From assembly GCA_024681875.1 (NCBI GenBank), contig JAILAA010000144.1, positions 1-18,879 on the forward strand: a stretch of DNA of 18,879 nt, given 5' to 3'. A program made the position numbers and the translations under genes. The notes under the pieces were generated by a model that worked only from the letters and a program-made list of their open reading frames with translations, had not been told where the DNA came from and ran no database searches. This document shows, piece after piece, positions 1 through 7,351 of the stretch. This stretch comes from Prevotella sp. (GTDB lineage Bacteria; Bacteroidota; Bacteroidia; Bacteroidales; Bacteroidaceae). Each line of letters starts with the position of its first letter. The stretch's first letter is position 1.

Positions 1-762
1 GGCGATGTGGCTGGCCGAGCGGCCCATCACCTTGATGAAGTGCCAGTATTTGCGGGCCGAGTTGCAGTCGCGCTCGATGTTGCCGATGAGCTCGCTGTAG
101 GTCTTGCAGGCGGTGTCGAAGCCGAAGCTGGTCTCAATCTGTGCGTTCTTCAAGTCGCCGTCGATGGTCTTCGGGCAGCCGATGACCTGCACGCCGTACT
201 GCTTGGCGGCATAGTATTCAGCCAGCACGCAGGCGTTGGTATTCGAGTCGTCGCCACCGATGATGACGATAGCCTTGATGTTGAGCTCGCGGATGATCTC
301 CAGGCCCTTCTCAAACTGCTCCACCTTCTCCAGCTTTGTGCGGCCTGAGCCGATCATGTCGAAACCGCCGGTGTTGCGGTAGTCGTCGATGATGTCCTTC
401 GTCAGCTCCATGTAGTTGTGGTCAACAAGACCGCCGGGGCCCAGGATGAAACCGTAGAGGCGGTTTGCGGGGTTCAGCTTCTTCACGGCGTCGAACAGGC
501 CGGTGATGACGTTGTGTCCGCCAGGAGCCTGACCGCCTGAGAGGATGATGCCCACGTTCATGGGCTCGTACTTCTTCTCCTCGCCGGGAACAAACTCCAC
601 CAGCGGCATACCATAGGTATTGGGGAAGAGTTTCTTGATCTCCTCCTGATTGTCAACACTCTGTGTGGCAGCGCCTTCCACAGCCTTCACGGCACCCTGC
701 AGGCCTACGGGCAGCTTGGGCTGGTAGGCGGCACGGGCCATCTGCAATGCACTTTTTTCCAT
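1..762 (-). CDS. pfp: Pyrophosphate-dependent 6-phosphofructokinase, N-terminal part (cut by window edge)
   Basis: Reading the complement from the ATG at 762-760 gives 254 codons in frame to the window edge with no stop, so the C-terminal half is missing; long-type bacterial PFPs are about 550 residues. The enzyme phosphorylates fructose 6-phosphate with pyrophosphate in cytoplasmic glycolysis and is reversible. Visible motifs are GGQAPGGHN (residues 76-84, phosphate-binding loop), GGDDSNTNA (169-177) and PKTIDGDL (197-204, with the catalytic Asp region), then MGRSASHIA at the edge. The Asp in GGDDS and the Lys in PKTIDGD are the features known to favour pyrophosphate over ATP. The gene has its own promoter at 812-819 and follows the tRNA terminator, so it is a separate housekeeping unit from the tRNA operon and the long operon. 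The plus-strand frame across it is a shadow. Confidence 0.95.
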   Translation of the reverse strand, partial: MEKSALQMARAAYQPKLPVGLQGAVKAVEGAATQSVDNQEEIKKLFPNTYGMPLVEFVPGEEKKYEPMNVGIILSGGQAPGGHNVITGLFDAVKKLNPANRLYGFILGPGGLVDHNYMELTKDIIDDYRNTGGFDMIGSGRTKLEKVEQFEKGLEIIRELNIKAIVIIGGDDSNTNACVLAEYYAAKQYGVQVIGCPKTIDGDLKNAQIETSFGFDTACKTYSELIGNIERDCNSARKYWHFIKVMGRSASHIA

Positions 763-811
763 TGTTCTGTTATTTGAATATAAATGATGTGTATTGTTTT
801 CTAACAAGGTG

Positions 812-819
812 CAAAGTTA
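812..819 (-). promoter_or_regulatory. -7 element of the pfp promoter
   Basis: On the minus strand this reads TAACTTTG followed by CACC, matching the Bacteroidota -7 consensus TAnnTTTG. It lies about 50 nt upstream of the pfp ATG in an A/T-rich region. I see no good TTTG at the -33 position, so the upstream box is weak. Confidence 0.65.
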
Positions 820-910
820 CTGCTTTTCATTGATATTTTCCTATTTCTAAAGAAGAAATTTTTTATTTTCTTTTCAATGTTTCAGGTTTGAGTAATTCTT
901 TATTCTATAG

Positions 911-939
911 AAAAGAAAAAGGAGGCCTTCTAAGCCTCC
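911..939 (-). terminator. Rho-independent terminator of the tRNA operon
   Basis: A 6-bp G/C-rich stem (GGAGGC / GCCTCC, 921-926 and 934-939) lies just past the last tRNA. In the minus-strand sense it is followed by a T-rich run (complement of 911-920). It separates the tRNA transcript from pfp. Confidence 0.8.
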
Positions 940-943
940 AGTG

Positions 944-1015
944 TAGTCGGTAAGGGAATCGAACCCTTATGCCAAGATTGAGAATCTTGTATCCTAACCG
1001 TTAGATGAACCGACC
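944..1015 (-). tRNA. tRNA-Glu (anticodon CTC), copy 1
   Basis: This is a 72-nt cloverleaf on the minus strand. The acceptor arm is GGTCGGT / ACCGACT with a G1-U72 wobble and discriminator A73. The D loop has GG. The anticodon stem CAAGA / TCTTG closes the 7-base loop TTCTCAA, giving anticodon CTC (reads GAG, Glu). The T arm is AAGGG-TTCGATT-CCCTT. CCA is not encoded. It is the last gene of the tRNA operon, 42 nt after copy 2, and is followed by the terminator at 911-939. Confidence 0.93.
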
Positions 1016-1057
1016 TTCTGGTGATGTTTCTTGATTAAAAGTTTGTTGTGCTTTCTG

Positions 1058-1129
1058 TAGTCGGTAAGGGAATCGAACCCTTATGCCAAGATTGAGAATC
1101 TTGTATCCTAACCGTTAGATGAACCGACC
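1058..1129 (-). tRNA. tRNA-Glu (anticodon CTC), copy 2
   Basis: It is identical in sequence to the copy at 944-1015, with the same arms, the same CTC anticodon and no encoded CCA. The identity covers 74 bp (942-1015 and 1056-1129) and stops within two bases of the tRNA ends, so this is a tandem gene duplication. It lies 6 nt downstream of tRNA-Ser and must be in the same transcript. Confidence 0.93.
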
Positions 1130-1135
1130 AGAGTG

Positions 1136-1222
1136 CGGAAGCTGGGGGATTCGAACCCCCGGTACGGGAACCCGTACGGCAGTTTAGCAAACTGCTGGTT
1201 TCAGCCACTCACCCAAACTTCC
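1136..1222 (-). tRNA. tRNA-Ser (anticodon GCT)
   Basis: This is an 87-nt class II tRNA on the minus strand. The acceptor arm is GGAAGTT / AGCTTCC with discriminator G73. The anticodon stem GCAGT / ACTGC encloses TTGCTAA, giving anticodon GCT (reads AGC and AGU). A long variable arm (CGTACGGG / CCCGTACCG region) and a T arm of GGGGG-TTCGAAT-CCCCC follow. CCA is not encoded. It is the first gene of the tRNA operon, about 40 nt downstream of the promoter at 1265-1296. Confidence 0.95.
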
Positions 1223-1264
1223 TTCGGTATACCCGAAAAGAGCACTTTCGCTCAAATGCGGGTG

Positions 1265-1296
1265 CAAAGGTACAAAGTTTTTTTCTTTCTTCCAAA
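1265..1296 (-). promoter_or_regulatory. Promoter of the tRNA-Ser/Glu/Glu operon
   Basis: On the minus strand there is a -33 TTTG (1296-1293), a 20-bp spacer, and a -7 TACCTTTG (1272-1265). This is a full match to the Bacteroidota sigma-ABfr-type consensus. Transcription would start a few bases downstream and give a leader of about 35 nt before tRNA-Ser. Confidence 0.85.
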
Positions 1297-1338
1297 TTTT
1301 CTTGTCAAAAATTCAAAATATTTTTTTAGGAATAATAA

Positions 1339-1372
1339 ACGGAGATGTATCAGAGCTTTGACACATCTCCGT
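1339..1372 (-). terminator. Hairpin terminator at the end of the ten-gene operon (possibly bidirectional)
   Basis: A 10-bp perfect stem (1339-1348 with 1363-1372; ACGGAGATGT / ACATCTCCGT) encloses a 14-nt loop and lies 20 nt past the last operon stop codon. In the minus sense it is followed by TTATTATT. In the plus sense it is followed by a better T-run (CTGTTTTTGTTTTG), so it could act in both directions. I assign it to the minus-strand operon because no plus-strand gene ends here. Confidence 0.65.
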
Positions 1373-1391
1373 CTGTTTTTGTTTTGTTGGC

Positions 1392-2171
1392 CTATTCTAC
1401 TACGATGTCGGGAATTTCCTGGATATCGCCCTGTCCGTTGAGTGTGACAGAATATTCCTGGGTCGTCTGATTTTCCTGATATACTACGACTGTACATGAT
1501 GTCGGGGCTACACCTTCAGGTCCGTAGCACTGAACAAAGGCTTTGTAGATACCGCGAGGAGGATTTGCCCAGACAGCATTCTCGCCGATGTTGTCAGAAT
1601 CGTTGATGCCGGGTTGCCAGTCTACGTCCAGTTCGCCACCGGTGGCTGCGTCGCGCATGTGGCCTTCGCGTCCTTCCAGATAGCTGATTTCAAAGCCATT
1701 AGGCTCCTTAACATGTAAGTCAAGGTCTACGGAAGGATCATCCCATATCAGGGTGATTTTGAGATTTCCGTTGGCACCTATCGTACGACCGCGGTCTACG
1801 GCGTCTTGTTTCTTCATCGTTATGATGAGGTCGTCGTCCTCAAACTTTTCAAGATCGTAGTCCTCAATCTCTACCCTTTCGTAGCCTGACTTGGTGGCCT
1901 TGAGTATGTCGATTTTGGCCTCGCTGTCAGTGTAGGTGAAGGTACACTCGCCATTCTCGTCGGTGGTAAGGGTTATCTCAGGGCATGACTCGTCAGTGGT
2001 CTGAATCTTCAACTTGACACCTTCGATAGGTTCTTCGGTTTCTTCGTCGACCACAACGATCTTTGCTTCGAACTCGTCGTTATCTGCCTTCTCCTTCTTT
2101 GGCTGAAGTAGGATGAGGGCTATGATAAGACCTGCGAAAATAGAAAAGAGAATAAAGCTTAATACTTTCAT
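1392..2171 (-). CDS. Membrane-anchored protein with CnaB-like and YfaP-like (DUF2135-type) domains
   Basis: This 259-residue protein is the last gene of the operon. Residues 4-23 form one hydrophobic helix without a clear cleavage site or lipobox. The following Lys-rich stretch (25-28) gives no positive-inside preference, but an uncleaved N-terminal anchor with the rest in the periplasm is the simplest reading. Residues about 36-119 look like a CnaB/carboxypeptidase-regulatory beta domain (VVDEETEEPIEGVKLKI, then TTDENGECTFTY). Residues about 136-250 carry LIWDDPSVDLDLHVKEPNG, a glycine-rich turn and PPRGIYKAFVQCYG, the pattern of YfaP/DUF2135 domains, which occur with von Willebrand A and other surface proteins and whose biochemical role is not established. 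It is 21 nt from the upstream gene. Domain family calls are by pattern only. It shares the CnaB-like theme with the protein at 2496-4046. Confidence 0.8.
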   Translation of the reverse strand: MKVLSFILFSIFAGLIIALILLQPKKEKADNDEFEAKIVVVDEETEEPIEGVKLKIQTTDESCPEITLTTDENGECTFTYTDSEAKIDILKATKSGYERVEIEDYDLEKFEDDDLIITMKKQDAVDRGRTIGANGNLKITLIWDDPSVDLDLHVKEPNGFEISYLEGREGHMRDAATGGELDVDWQPGINDSDNIGENAVWANPPRGIYKAFVQCYGPEGVAPTSCTVVVYQENQTTQEYSVTLNGQGDIQEIPDIVVE

Positions 2172-2192
2172 GTTGATGTTGATTTATGTCTG

Positions 2193-2492
2193 CTATTTTG
2201 CGATTTTTACTTTGAAGTAGACAATGGCTGCTATCTGGATAATGGCCAGCAGCGGCACGATAATCTTGAATGACATGTGCTTTGTCTTGTGGTGGAAAAA
2301 TATCATGCCGCAGAGTCCGCCAAAGGCACCGAAGAGAAAGCAGAACAAGAACAGAATGGCCTCAGGCACGCGGCTGCGCTGATAGTGGGCCAGATGTTTG
2401 TCCCATGCAAAGAACAGGAATGTGAGGATGCATGGCGAAGCCAGCAGGTATAGCATGTTCTCGGTGAGAAACTTGATGGTTTGCGTATCCAT
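2193..2492 (-). CDS. DUF1294 family inner-membrane protein
   Basis: This 99-residue protein has three to four hydrophobic segments. It carries the DUF1294 pattern: WDKHLA (30-35), RVPE (41-44), a Gly-rich helix FGAFGGLCGMIFF (54-66) and HHKTKH (67-72). The family is short, widespread and functionally uncharacterised; some members are fused to cold-shock domains. The start lies 3 nt after the stop of the tail-anchored repeat protein, so the two are probably translationally coupled. Membership in the operon is clear from spacing. Whether it contributes to the complex or is a passenger is unknown. Confidence 0.85.
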   Translation of the reverse strand: MDTQTIKFLTENMLYLLASPCILTFLFFAWDKHLAHYQRSRVPEAILFLFCFLFGAFGGLCGMIFFHHKTKHMSFKIIVPLLAIIQIAAIVYFKVKIAK

Positions 2493-2495
2493 AGG

Positions 2496-4046
2496 TCAGA
2501 AAAAGTTTTTGTTGATGATTTTGGTTAATTCTTCTACTCCGGGTTTCAGGCCAAAGATGACCCCTGCCGCAAGGGCTGCGAGTATGAGCAGGCCTACAAG
2601 GAAACCTATCATGCTTCCTCCGCTCTTGGGAGCATTCTCCTGCAGCACGTATTCCTTCTCCTCGTCCTCGAGTGTGAATTCTATAGGCTCTATCTGGCGC
2701 TGGTCTTCGGTAGTAATGTGCGCCTGTAAGGGCTGTTCAACGGTATAGTTGTCCATGACAAACTGGGCTGTTCCTTGTTCGTCAAGCACCCCTTCCTGCA
2801 CTTGTTCGCCCTGCACCAGGCGGAAGCTAGCGTTCTTCATGGGCTGGCCTTGGGCATTGAGCACGGAAATGGTGGCCATGATTGGCTCTTTAGCTGGTGT
2901 AAGCAGCTCAAAGCTGATGATGTTGTCCTTGTCTCTCTCAGGTGTTATGCTGTGCTCTGTGTCACGCATGGAGGCGTGGCAGACGTCACCTGTGCAAACG
3001 ATGTCACAGATGGTGGCTTTGCCCGCATTGTCAAGTGTCAGGTCGTAGTGTTGTCCTGCGTAGTCTATGCTGATGGTTTCGCCTGCCAGCGGATTGCCAT
3101 CGAGTGTAGCAACAACGGTGATGTCGCATTTTTCAACAACAGGCGGTGGTGTGGTGAAATCGAAACTGATGACTGTGTCGGCATCAGCGCTGAGTGGTTC
3201 ACTGCGCTGTTCGCCTCGCATGGTGGCTACACAGCTGATACCTTCCTTAAACGACAGGTCCGTAAGCTTTCCTTCGCCGTTGATGAGAGACACGTCGTAG
3301 TGTTTGCCGTCGTAGTCTACGCTGACAGTCTCGTTCATGATGGATTCGCCGTCCATGGTGGCGCGAATAATGACTGCAGTCTTTTTTGTGATGTCAAACT
3401 CCAACTCAGTGTCCTTGTCTTCGGTGGTAAAGCTGAACTGTTTTTGTGTGGCATCATCTATAACGGTGATGTTCACTCCAGCATATTCTCTATAGGTGCG
3501 CACACCCAGATCGTCGGTTACATCGGGTTTCTGCATCTTCGGCGTGACGACGGAGAAAGTGCGTTGCGGCTGTCTTTCACCGTCAATGACGAAGGAAATG
3601 GTGGTGTTGTGCATGACCGGGCGTGGTGGCCATGTTTCGACGAAGGGACCACTCTTCTTGAAATTGTGGAAGCCCCAGCCGGTGATGACCACGTCGATGG
3701 TGCCGTCGGCATTGTCTTTGTAGAAGATATACTCTTCGTAGTTTGGAACTTGGCAGATTTTGGTGGCTAGGCTGTCGTCGCCAGATAGCTTGTCAAATAC
3801 TTCCTGACGAATCTCCTCCGTCTTTTCCATGATGGCGCCCTTGTCGCTGTCGGGTGCCATGCCCATGGGGCGCCACTTTCCAACGGTGTCCACAATCCAG
3901 TTATAGGTGGCATTGCCAACCTTTAGCTGGGCGAAATACTTGCTTGTCTCGCCAATCTTGTCCTTTAGGCGTTTGTTTGCTTCCTGAGATGCATTCCAGC
4001 CGATAGACCAGTGAATCTCATTGACTCTGACATTTTTTATTTCCAT
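2496..4046 (-). CDS. Tail-anchored protein with tandem CnaB/transthyretin-like repeats
   Basis: This 516-residue protein has no N-terminal signal or membrane segment. Residues 1-180 form a domain I do not recognise (IHWSIGWNASQEANKRLK near the start, GWGFHNF at 123-129). From about 185 to 468 there are beta-rich modules. Two are clear tandem repeats with an 84-residue offset: VSVDYDGKHYDVSL (241-254) and ISIDYAGQHYDLTL (325-338), each ending in ISFDFTTP or ISFELLTP. A third module starts at about 391 (ATISVLNAQGQPMKNASFRL), typical of CnaB-like folds. One transmembrane helix lies at about 478-499, followed by a 17-residue tail. As written this is a tail-anchored protein whose repeats would face the cytoplasm, which is unusual for such folds. 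Gaps are 16 nt upstream and 3 nt downstream. A long plus-strand frame overlaps it and is a shadow. Confidence 0.8.
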   Translation of the reverse strand: MEIKNVRVNEIHWSIGWNASQEANKRLKDKIGETSKYFAQLKVGNATYNWIVDTVGKWRPMGMAPDSDKGAIMEKTEEIRQEVFDKLSGDDSLATKICQVPNYEEYIFYKDNADGTIDVVITGWGFHNFKKSGPFVETWPPRPVMHNTTISFVIDGERQPQRTFSVVTPKMQKPDVTDDLGVRTYREYAGVNITVIDDATQKQFSFTTEDKDTELEFDITKKTAVIIRATMDGESIMNETVSVDYDGKHYDVSLINGEGKLTDLSFKEGISCVATMRGEQRSEPLSADADTVISFDFTTPPPVVEKCDITVVATLDGNPLAGETISIDYAGQHYDLTLDNAGKATICDIVCTGDVCHASMRDTEHSITPERDKDNIISFELLTPAKEPIMATISVLNAQGQPMKNASFRLVQGEQVQEGVLDEQGTAQFVMDNYTVEQPLQAHITTEDQRQIEPIEFTLEDEEKEYVLQENAPKSGGSMIGFLVGLLILAALAAGVIFGLKPGVEELTKIINKNFF

Positions 4047-4062
4047 ATATGTTTCAGTTTAT

Positions 4063-4926
4063 TTATAATCCGATATTGATGTCTATTATTTCCTTGATGG
4101 CTTGGAGTGTAGTCTCTGACGGCTTGAGTGGATTCTGTTCGCTGACATAGACGTTGTAACGTTGGCGTAGCCAGGGAATAGTGAGGATATAGTCAGCGAC
4201 ATTGCCCTGAGGACTGACGCGTCGTTTCACGTTTTCCATCTGTCGTTTATCAGCATCGCTTATAATCATCTGGCGCAAGTCTCTGCTCAGTGCTATGTCG
4301 GCGTTAGCTGTGGGATCAAAACCATCGCTCTTATATTGTTGTTCGCATTTCTTCATTACGTTCTGCAACCACACGATACCTGGCTGATAGCGGGCGAGAA
4401 ACACGTCTATACTGTCGGTCTCGTTCCATTGTGCCTTGCTCATCGCCAATTCTTCCCATTTCTCATCCTTGGCCAGCTTGCGCAGAATGAGCAGGCTGTC
4501 GCGGGCAGCCTTTACGTTACTGGCGTCATAGGGCTGCGTCAACAGATTTTTCATACGGTTGTAGTTCTGTTTGTGTTTTATGCAGGCCTTTGCCCGTTTC
4601 AGCAGGGTAGGGGCTTCCTCATCGATGTCGGTATAGCGGGCGGCAAAGTTTTCTATGTTGTGCGTCTTGATGACGGAGATGACAGAGAAAGGCAATTCTA
4701 GATAATCGGCATAGTCTTGGTACAGACTCTGGCGCAATGACTGGAACTCGCCTTGCAACTGTTGGAATTCCATCTGCAATTGCGCATATTGCACCTGTAA
4801 ATCCTTCAGTGTATCCTCGGAACTTACTTCTTCCTGCAGGTTTTGTGCAGTGACGGCATCCTCGGTTTGTGCCAAGGTGCAGCAGGCAATGTCGAGCAGG
4901 AGTATGGTGAGTATGGTCTTCTTCAT
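4063..4926 (-). CDS. Secreted periplasmic coiled-coil protein, function unknown
   Basis: From the ATG at 4926 this is 287 residues, beginning MKKTILTILLLDIACCTLAQ. That is a typical cleaved signal peptide, with cleavage likely after TLA before Gln, as common in Bacteroidota. The Cys pair does not fit a lipobox because Asp sits at the -3 position. Residues about 36-72 form a Gln/Leu-rich coiled coil (DLQVQYAQLQMEFQQLQ); the rest is predicted helical with no recognised domain. Other in-frame starts exist: ATG at 4941, which overlaps the stop of the upstream gene by 8 nt, and ATG at 4977. I prefer 4926 because it gives the cleanest signal peptide and an A-rich upstream. It is part of a run of envelope genes and is coupled or nearly coupled to the gene at 4934-5794. 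Confidence 0.75.
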   Translation of the reverse strand: MKKTILTILLLDIACCTLAQTEDAVTAQNLQEEVSSEDTLKDLQVQYAQLQMEFQQLQGEFQSLRQSLYQDYADYLELPFSVISVIKTHNIENFAARYTDIDEEAPTLLKRAKACIKHKQNYNRMKNLLTQPYDASNVKAARDSLLILRKLAKDEKWEELAMSKAQWNETDSIDVFLARYQPGIVWLQNVMKKCEQQYKSDGFDPTANADIALSRDLRQMIISDADKRQMENVKRRVSPQGNVADYILTIPWLRQRYNVYVSEQNPLKPSETTLQAIKEIIDINIGL

Positions 4927-4933
4927 GTTGCGC

Positions 4934-5794
4934 TTATTCATTGGAAATGATGGGCAGTGTGCGGATGTAGCCCTCAATCAGTGGGTTGGTTTTTGGCTGG
5001 AATTCTTCATTAAATTTCTTGCGGATGGCAACAAAGCGCTCGCGATGCTCTTTTATACTGTCGCCGCTAAGCTGTTCTGGATTAGCCTTTTTATATTCAT
5101 CCACGATTTTTTTTGCCAGTTTTTTCATATAATCCTCTTCGGCCTCACTGAGGCGCGTTGGCATGGTACTCAGGCCCTGCTTCACTTCTTCGATATTGCA
5201 GATGTTGGCAAAGAGTTCAGATTGCTGTATCTCGTTAGCTAACTTCAGCTGTTCGTTCTTGTATTTTCTGAACGAGGGTGAGAAACTGTTGCTTGCCATG
5301 TCGAACGTCGGTGTACGGTAGAAACTTGATGTGGCCAGCGCTAGTGCCTCGATGTAAAGAGAGTAGGTGGCCTGCATTTCCTTCACCAGCTTGTCTTTGT
5401 CGTATCCGGAAGCCTTTTGTAAGAAGCGGCTCATGTCGTCCATGAGGGCATCAATGTCTTCCCGTGTACAGTCAGGACGTGCATAGGCGTTTTTCAAATA
5501 CTGATAAAGGGCTTTGTTACCATTGGCATTGAGCTGGTCGGTGAGCGATGTGAAGTATTGTCGGCCAAGTTCTTCTTTCTGCTTGTTGAGCATGATATAA
5601 TCGCTGTTGAATTGTGTTAGGTTCCATTCATCACTGTCCCAGTGGTTATCGATTTTCTTCTGAAGCTTGCTGTAAAGGGCTTCTTGCTCGGGCGTAGTCT
5701 TCTCTTCGCTGTCGCCGCTTAGGTTGAGCAACATCAGGCCAGTCAGAGCGCCTGCCATGACAAGGGCTATGAGGATGAGTTTGAGTGCTTTCAT
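4934..5794 (-). CDS. Membrane-anchored periplasmic helical protein, function unknown
   Basis: This 286-residue protein has one N-terminal hydrophobic helix (residues about 4-24, after MKALK), then an acidic stretch and an almost wholly helical domain. No cleavage site or lipobox cysteine is seen, so it is probably an N-terminally anchored protein with its body in the periplasm. Residues 29-60 and 200-270 are charged and coiled-coil-like (MKKLAKKIVDEYKKANPEQL). The family is not recognised. It lies 27 nt from the upstream single-pass protein and its stop lies within 8 nt of the next start. In size, helix content and position it resembles the following gene (4063-4926), so the two may be partners. 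Confidence 0.78.
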   Translation of the reverse strand: MKALKLILIALVMAGALTGLMLLNLSGDSEEKTTPEQEALYSKLQKKIDNHWDSDEWNLTQFNSDYIMLNKQKEELGRQYFTSLTDQLNANGNKALYQYLKNAYARPDCTREDIDALMDDMSRFLQKASGYDKDKLVKEMQATYSLYIEALALATSSFYRTPTFDMASNSFSPSFRKYKNEQLKLANEIQQSELFANICNIEEVKQGLSTMPTRLSEAEEDYMKKLAKKIVDEYKKANPEQLSGDSIKEHRERFVAIRKKFNEEFQPKTNPLIEGYIRTLPIISNE

Positions 5795-5821
5795 GCGATT
5801 TGAGTATTACATGGTTATGTA

Positions 5822-7312
5822 TCAACGGTCGTCATCGGCACTTGGCTCGCCTGTCTTGTCTTTAGCGTCAGGCTTCAGGTTGCTTTCGATGTGTGTCGGA
5901 GTCGAGACGGCAGGAGTTGAGACGGCAGGAGTTTCCACGACAAGGGCACTGTTGTGACCAAGTGCCACATCATACACTTTCTTGAACGAGTCATATAGAC
6001 CTCTTCTGTCGCGGTTAATGAGGAAATCCTGGAATACTTCCAGTTTGTCGCGGTTGTCTTCTGACCACTCGATGTCATTCAAACAGCCTGGCTCGTTATG
6101 GCATGGTTTGGCCACCATATAGGCTGCCTGTAGGTAGTGGTAGTGGATATCGTTCAGGTAACCAGTGGCGTACAAGGAGTCGAGCGTTGTATTGAGCAAT
6201 GCCTTTTGCTCTTTTGCGTATTTCCATTGGCCGTTATACTCGTGCTTACTATACATTACTCGCAGGGTGTCGTATGCCGCAATCTGCTGTCTGATGTTGT
6301 TGTATTTTTCCATCGTGGCAGGGCCGACGTCATCGGTATCCACAGGCTCGTCTGCCCATTTGACTAGGAGCTTGATGTCATCGAAGGTCAGCATGGAGTC
6401 CTCAAGCTGGCGCTGTTTCTCCTTGATTTCCTTTTTCAATTGAATCTCGGCATCGCTAATCCTCTTTTCCTCTGGCCCCTCTTCCTCCTCGTTTTCGAAT
6501 TCTTCACTCAATGCTGTCTTTGATGTCTTCTTCTCTGATGAGGGCTGCAACAGGAAGACTGCACCAACGATGATGAGTAAGGCACCCAACAGGGCGATGA
6601 TGTGTTTCTTGTTCAAGGAAGGCTTGCCCTTTGGGAGATCAGGCTTTGTAGGAGAATCCAACTGCTGCGCGGGTACCTCCGACAATTTTGTTGATGTGGC
6701 AGCCGTTATCCCGTTCAATACAGTTTTGTAGACAGCAGCATTACCCTTGTTGGCAATGATAATGCGCTTGAAAGGTATGAATTCAGAATGCTGCGGAGCT
6801 GCAAAGAGTTGGGCAATGGCTACGTCGTCAAGGAGCAATAAGGCATCTTCAGTACCGCTCATGGGATGGTAAGGTCGAGTGTCAGCCTCCAGTTCATAGG
6901 AATCGATAATGCTGGTGAAAACGTCAGGATCTGCCAGTTTCTCCTTGAAATTATATGCCTCGGTATGAGCATCGCGCAGTGTCATACAGGTGTTGATAAA
7001 CGCCTGTCGCACAGCAAGCAGCACCTCTAACGGACTGATATCGCCGCTAATAATGTAGCCTTTTGGAATAGCAATAGCCATCTTCAGTACACCGGGACGC
7101 ACAGACATGTAGCTACTCACACGGTTGTGTATGAGTGTGTATTGTATGTGGGTGGACAGAACTTGTAACGTGAAGAAATAAGGATTTTCATCCATGCCAG
7201 GAGGCACGATGTTTTCCAACTGTTGAGGCGGATCGTTTATCCAGTAGAGGGGCTGGAATCCGCTGTTGCTGTTCTGATTGCCGAAGATGGCTAAGGAAAT
7301 CTTATCGTTCAT
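5822..7312 (-). CDS. Single-pass membrane protein with unknown cytoplasmic domain and periplasmic helical domain
   Basis: This 496-residue protein has a soluble N-terminal domain (residues 1-200, starting ISLAIFGNQNSNSGFQPLYW) that I do not recognise. A Pro/Lys-rich linker (212-236) is followed by one transmembrane helix (237-255, IIALLGALLIIVGAVFLL). Lys residues just before the helix put the N-terminus in the cytoplasm by the positive-inside rule. After it come an acidic stretch (269-283), a coiled coil (285-305) and a helical domain to about 455, then a low-complexity tail with the doubled motif TPAVS-TPAVS-TP (461-472). Four Cys lie after the first 100 residues, including two close together at 404 and 410, which might pair in the periplasm. 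It sits 39 nt after the GTPase gene; a role as link between cytoplasmic GTPases and periplasmic partners is inference from topology and order. Confidence 0.78.
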   Translation of the reverse strand: MNDKISLAIFGNQNSNSGFQPLYWINDPPQQLENIVPPGMDENPYFFTLQVLSTHIQYTLIHNRVSSYMSVRPGVLKMAIAIPKGYIISGDISPLEVLLAVRQAFINTCMTLRDAHTEAYNFKEKLADPDVFTSIIDSYELEADTRPYHPMSGTEDALLLLDDVAIAQLFAAPQHSEFIPFKRIIIANKGNAAVYKTVLNGITAATSTKLSEVPAQQLDSPTKPDLPKGKPSLNKKHIIALLGALLIIVGAVFLLQPSSEKKTSKTALSEEFENEEEEGPEEKRISDAEIQLKKEIKEKQRQLEDSMLTFDDIKLLVKWADEPVDTDDVGPATMEKYNNIRQQIAAYDTLRVMYSKHEYNGQWKYAKEQKALLNTTLDSLYATGYLNDIHYHYLQAAYMVAKPCHNEPGCLNDIEWSEDNRDKLEVFQDFLINRDRRGLYDSFKKVYDVALGHNSALVVETPAVSTPAVSTPTHIESNLKPDAKDKTGEPSADDDR

Positions 7313-7351
7313 TTGTCAGTTAGCCGCGATGGCGGGTGTGCAGTCAGGGGA

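Noticed and set aside
942..1129. Duplicated tRNA as an integration (att) repeat
   Set aside because: Both copies are full genes only 42 nt apart, with no cargo between them and no integrase nearby.
1133..1497. Open frames across tRNA-Ser and the operon terminator
   Set aside because: They read through a tRNA, a promoter and a terminator, or overlap the end of the real gene in another frame.
2775..3770. 331-codon plus-strand open frame
   Set aside because: It lies wholly antisense to the tail-anchored repeat gene, which has coherent domains and operon context. The plus frame shows no family pattern and no promoter of the local type.
4863..4926. Lipoprotein signal in the coiled-coil protein
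   Set aside because: The Cys residues are preceded by Asp-Ile-Ala, which does not fit a lipobox; an ordinary signal peptidase I site (TLA before Gln) is better.
4927..4977. N-terminal extension of the secreted coiled-coil protein to the ATG at 4977
   Set aside because: It would overlap the upstream gene by 44 nt and put 17 polar residues before a normal signal peptide.
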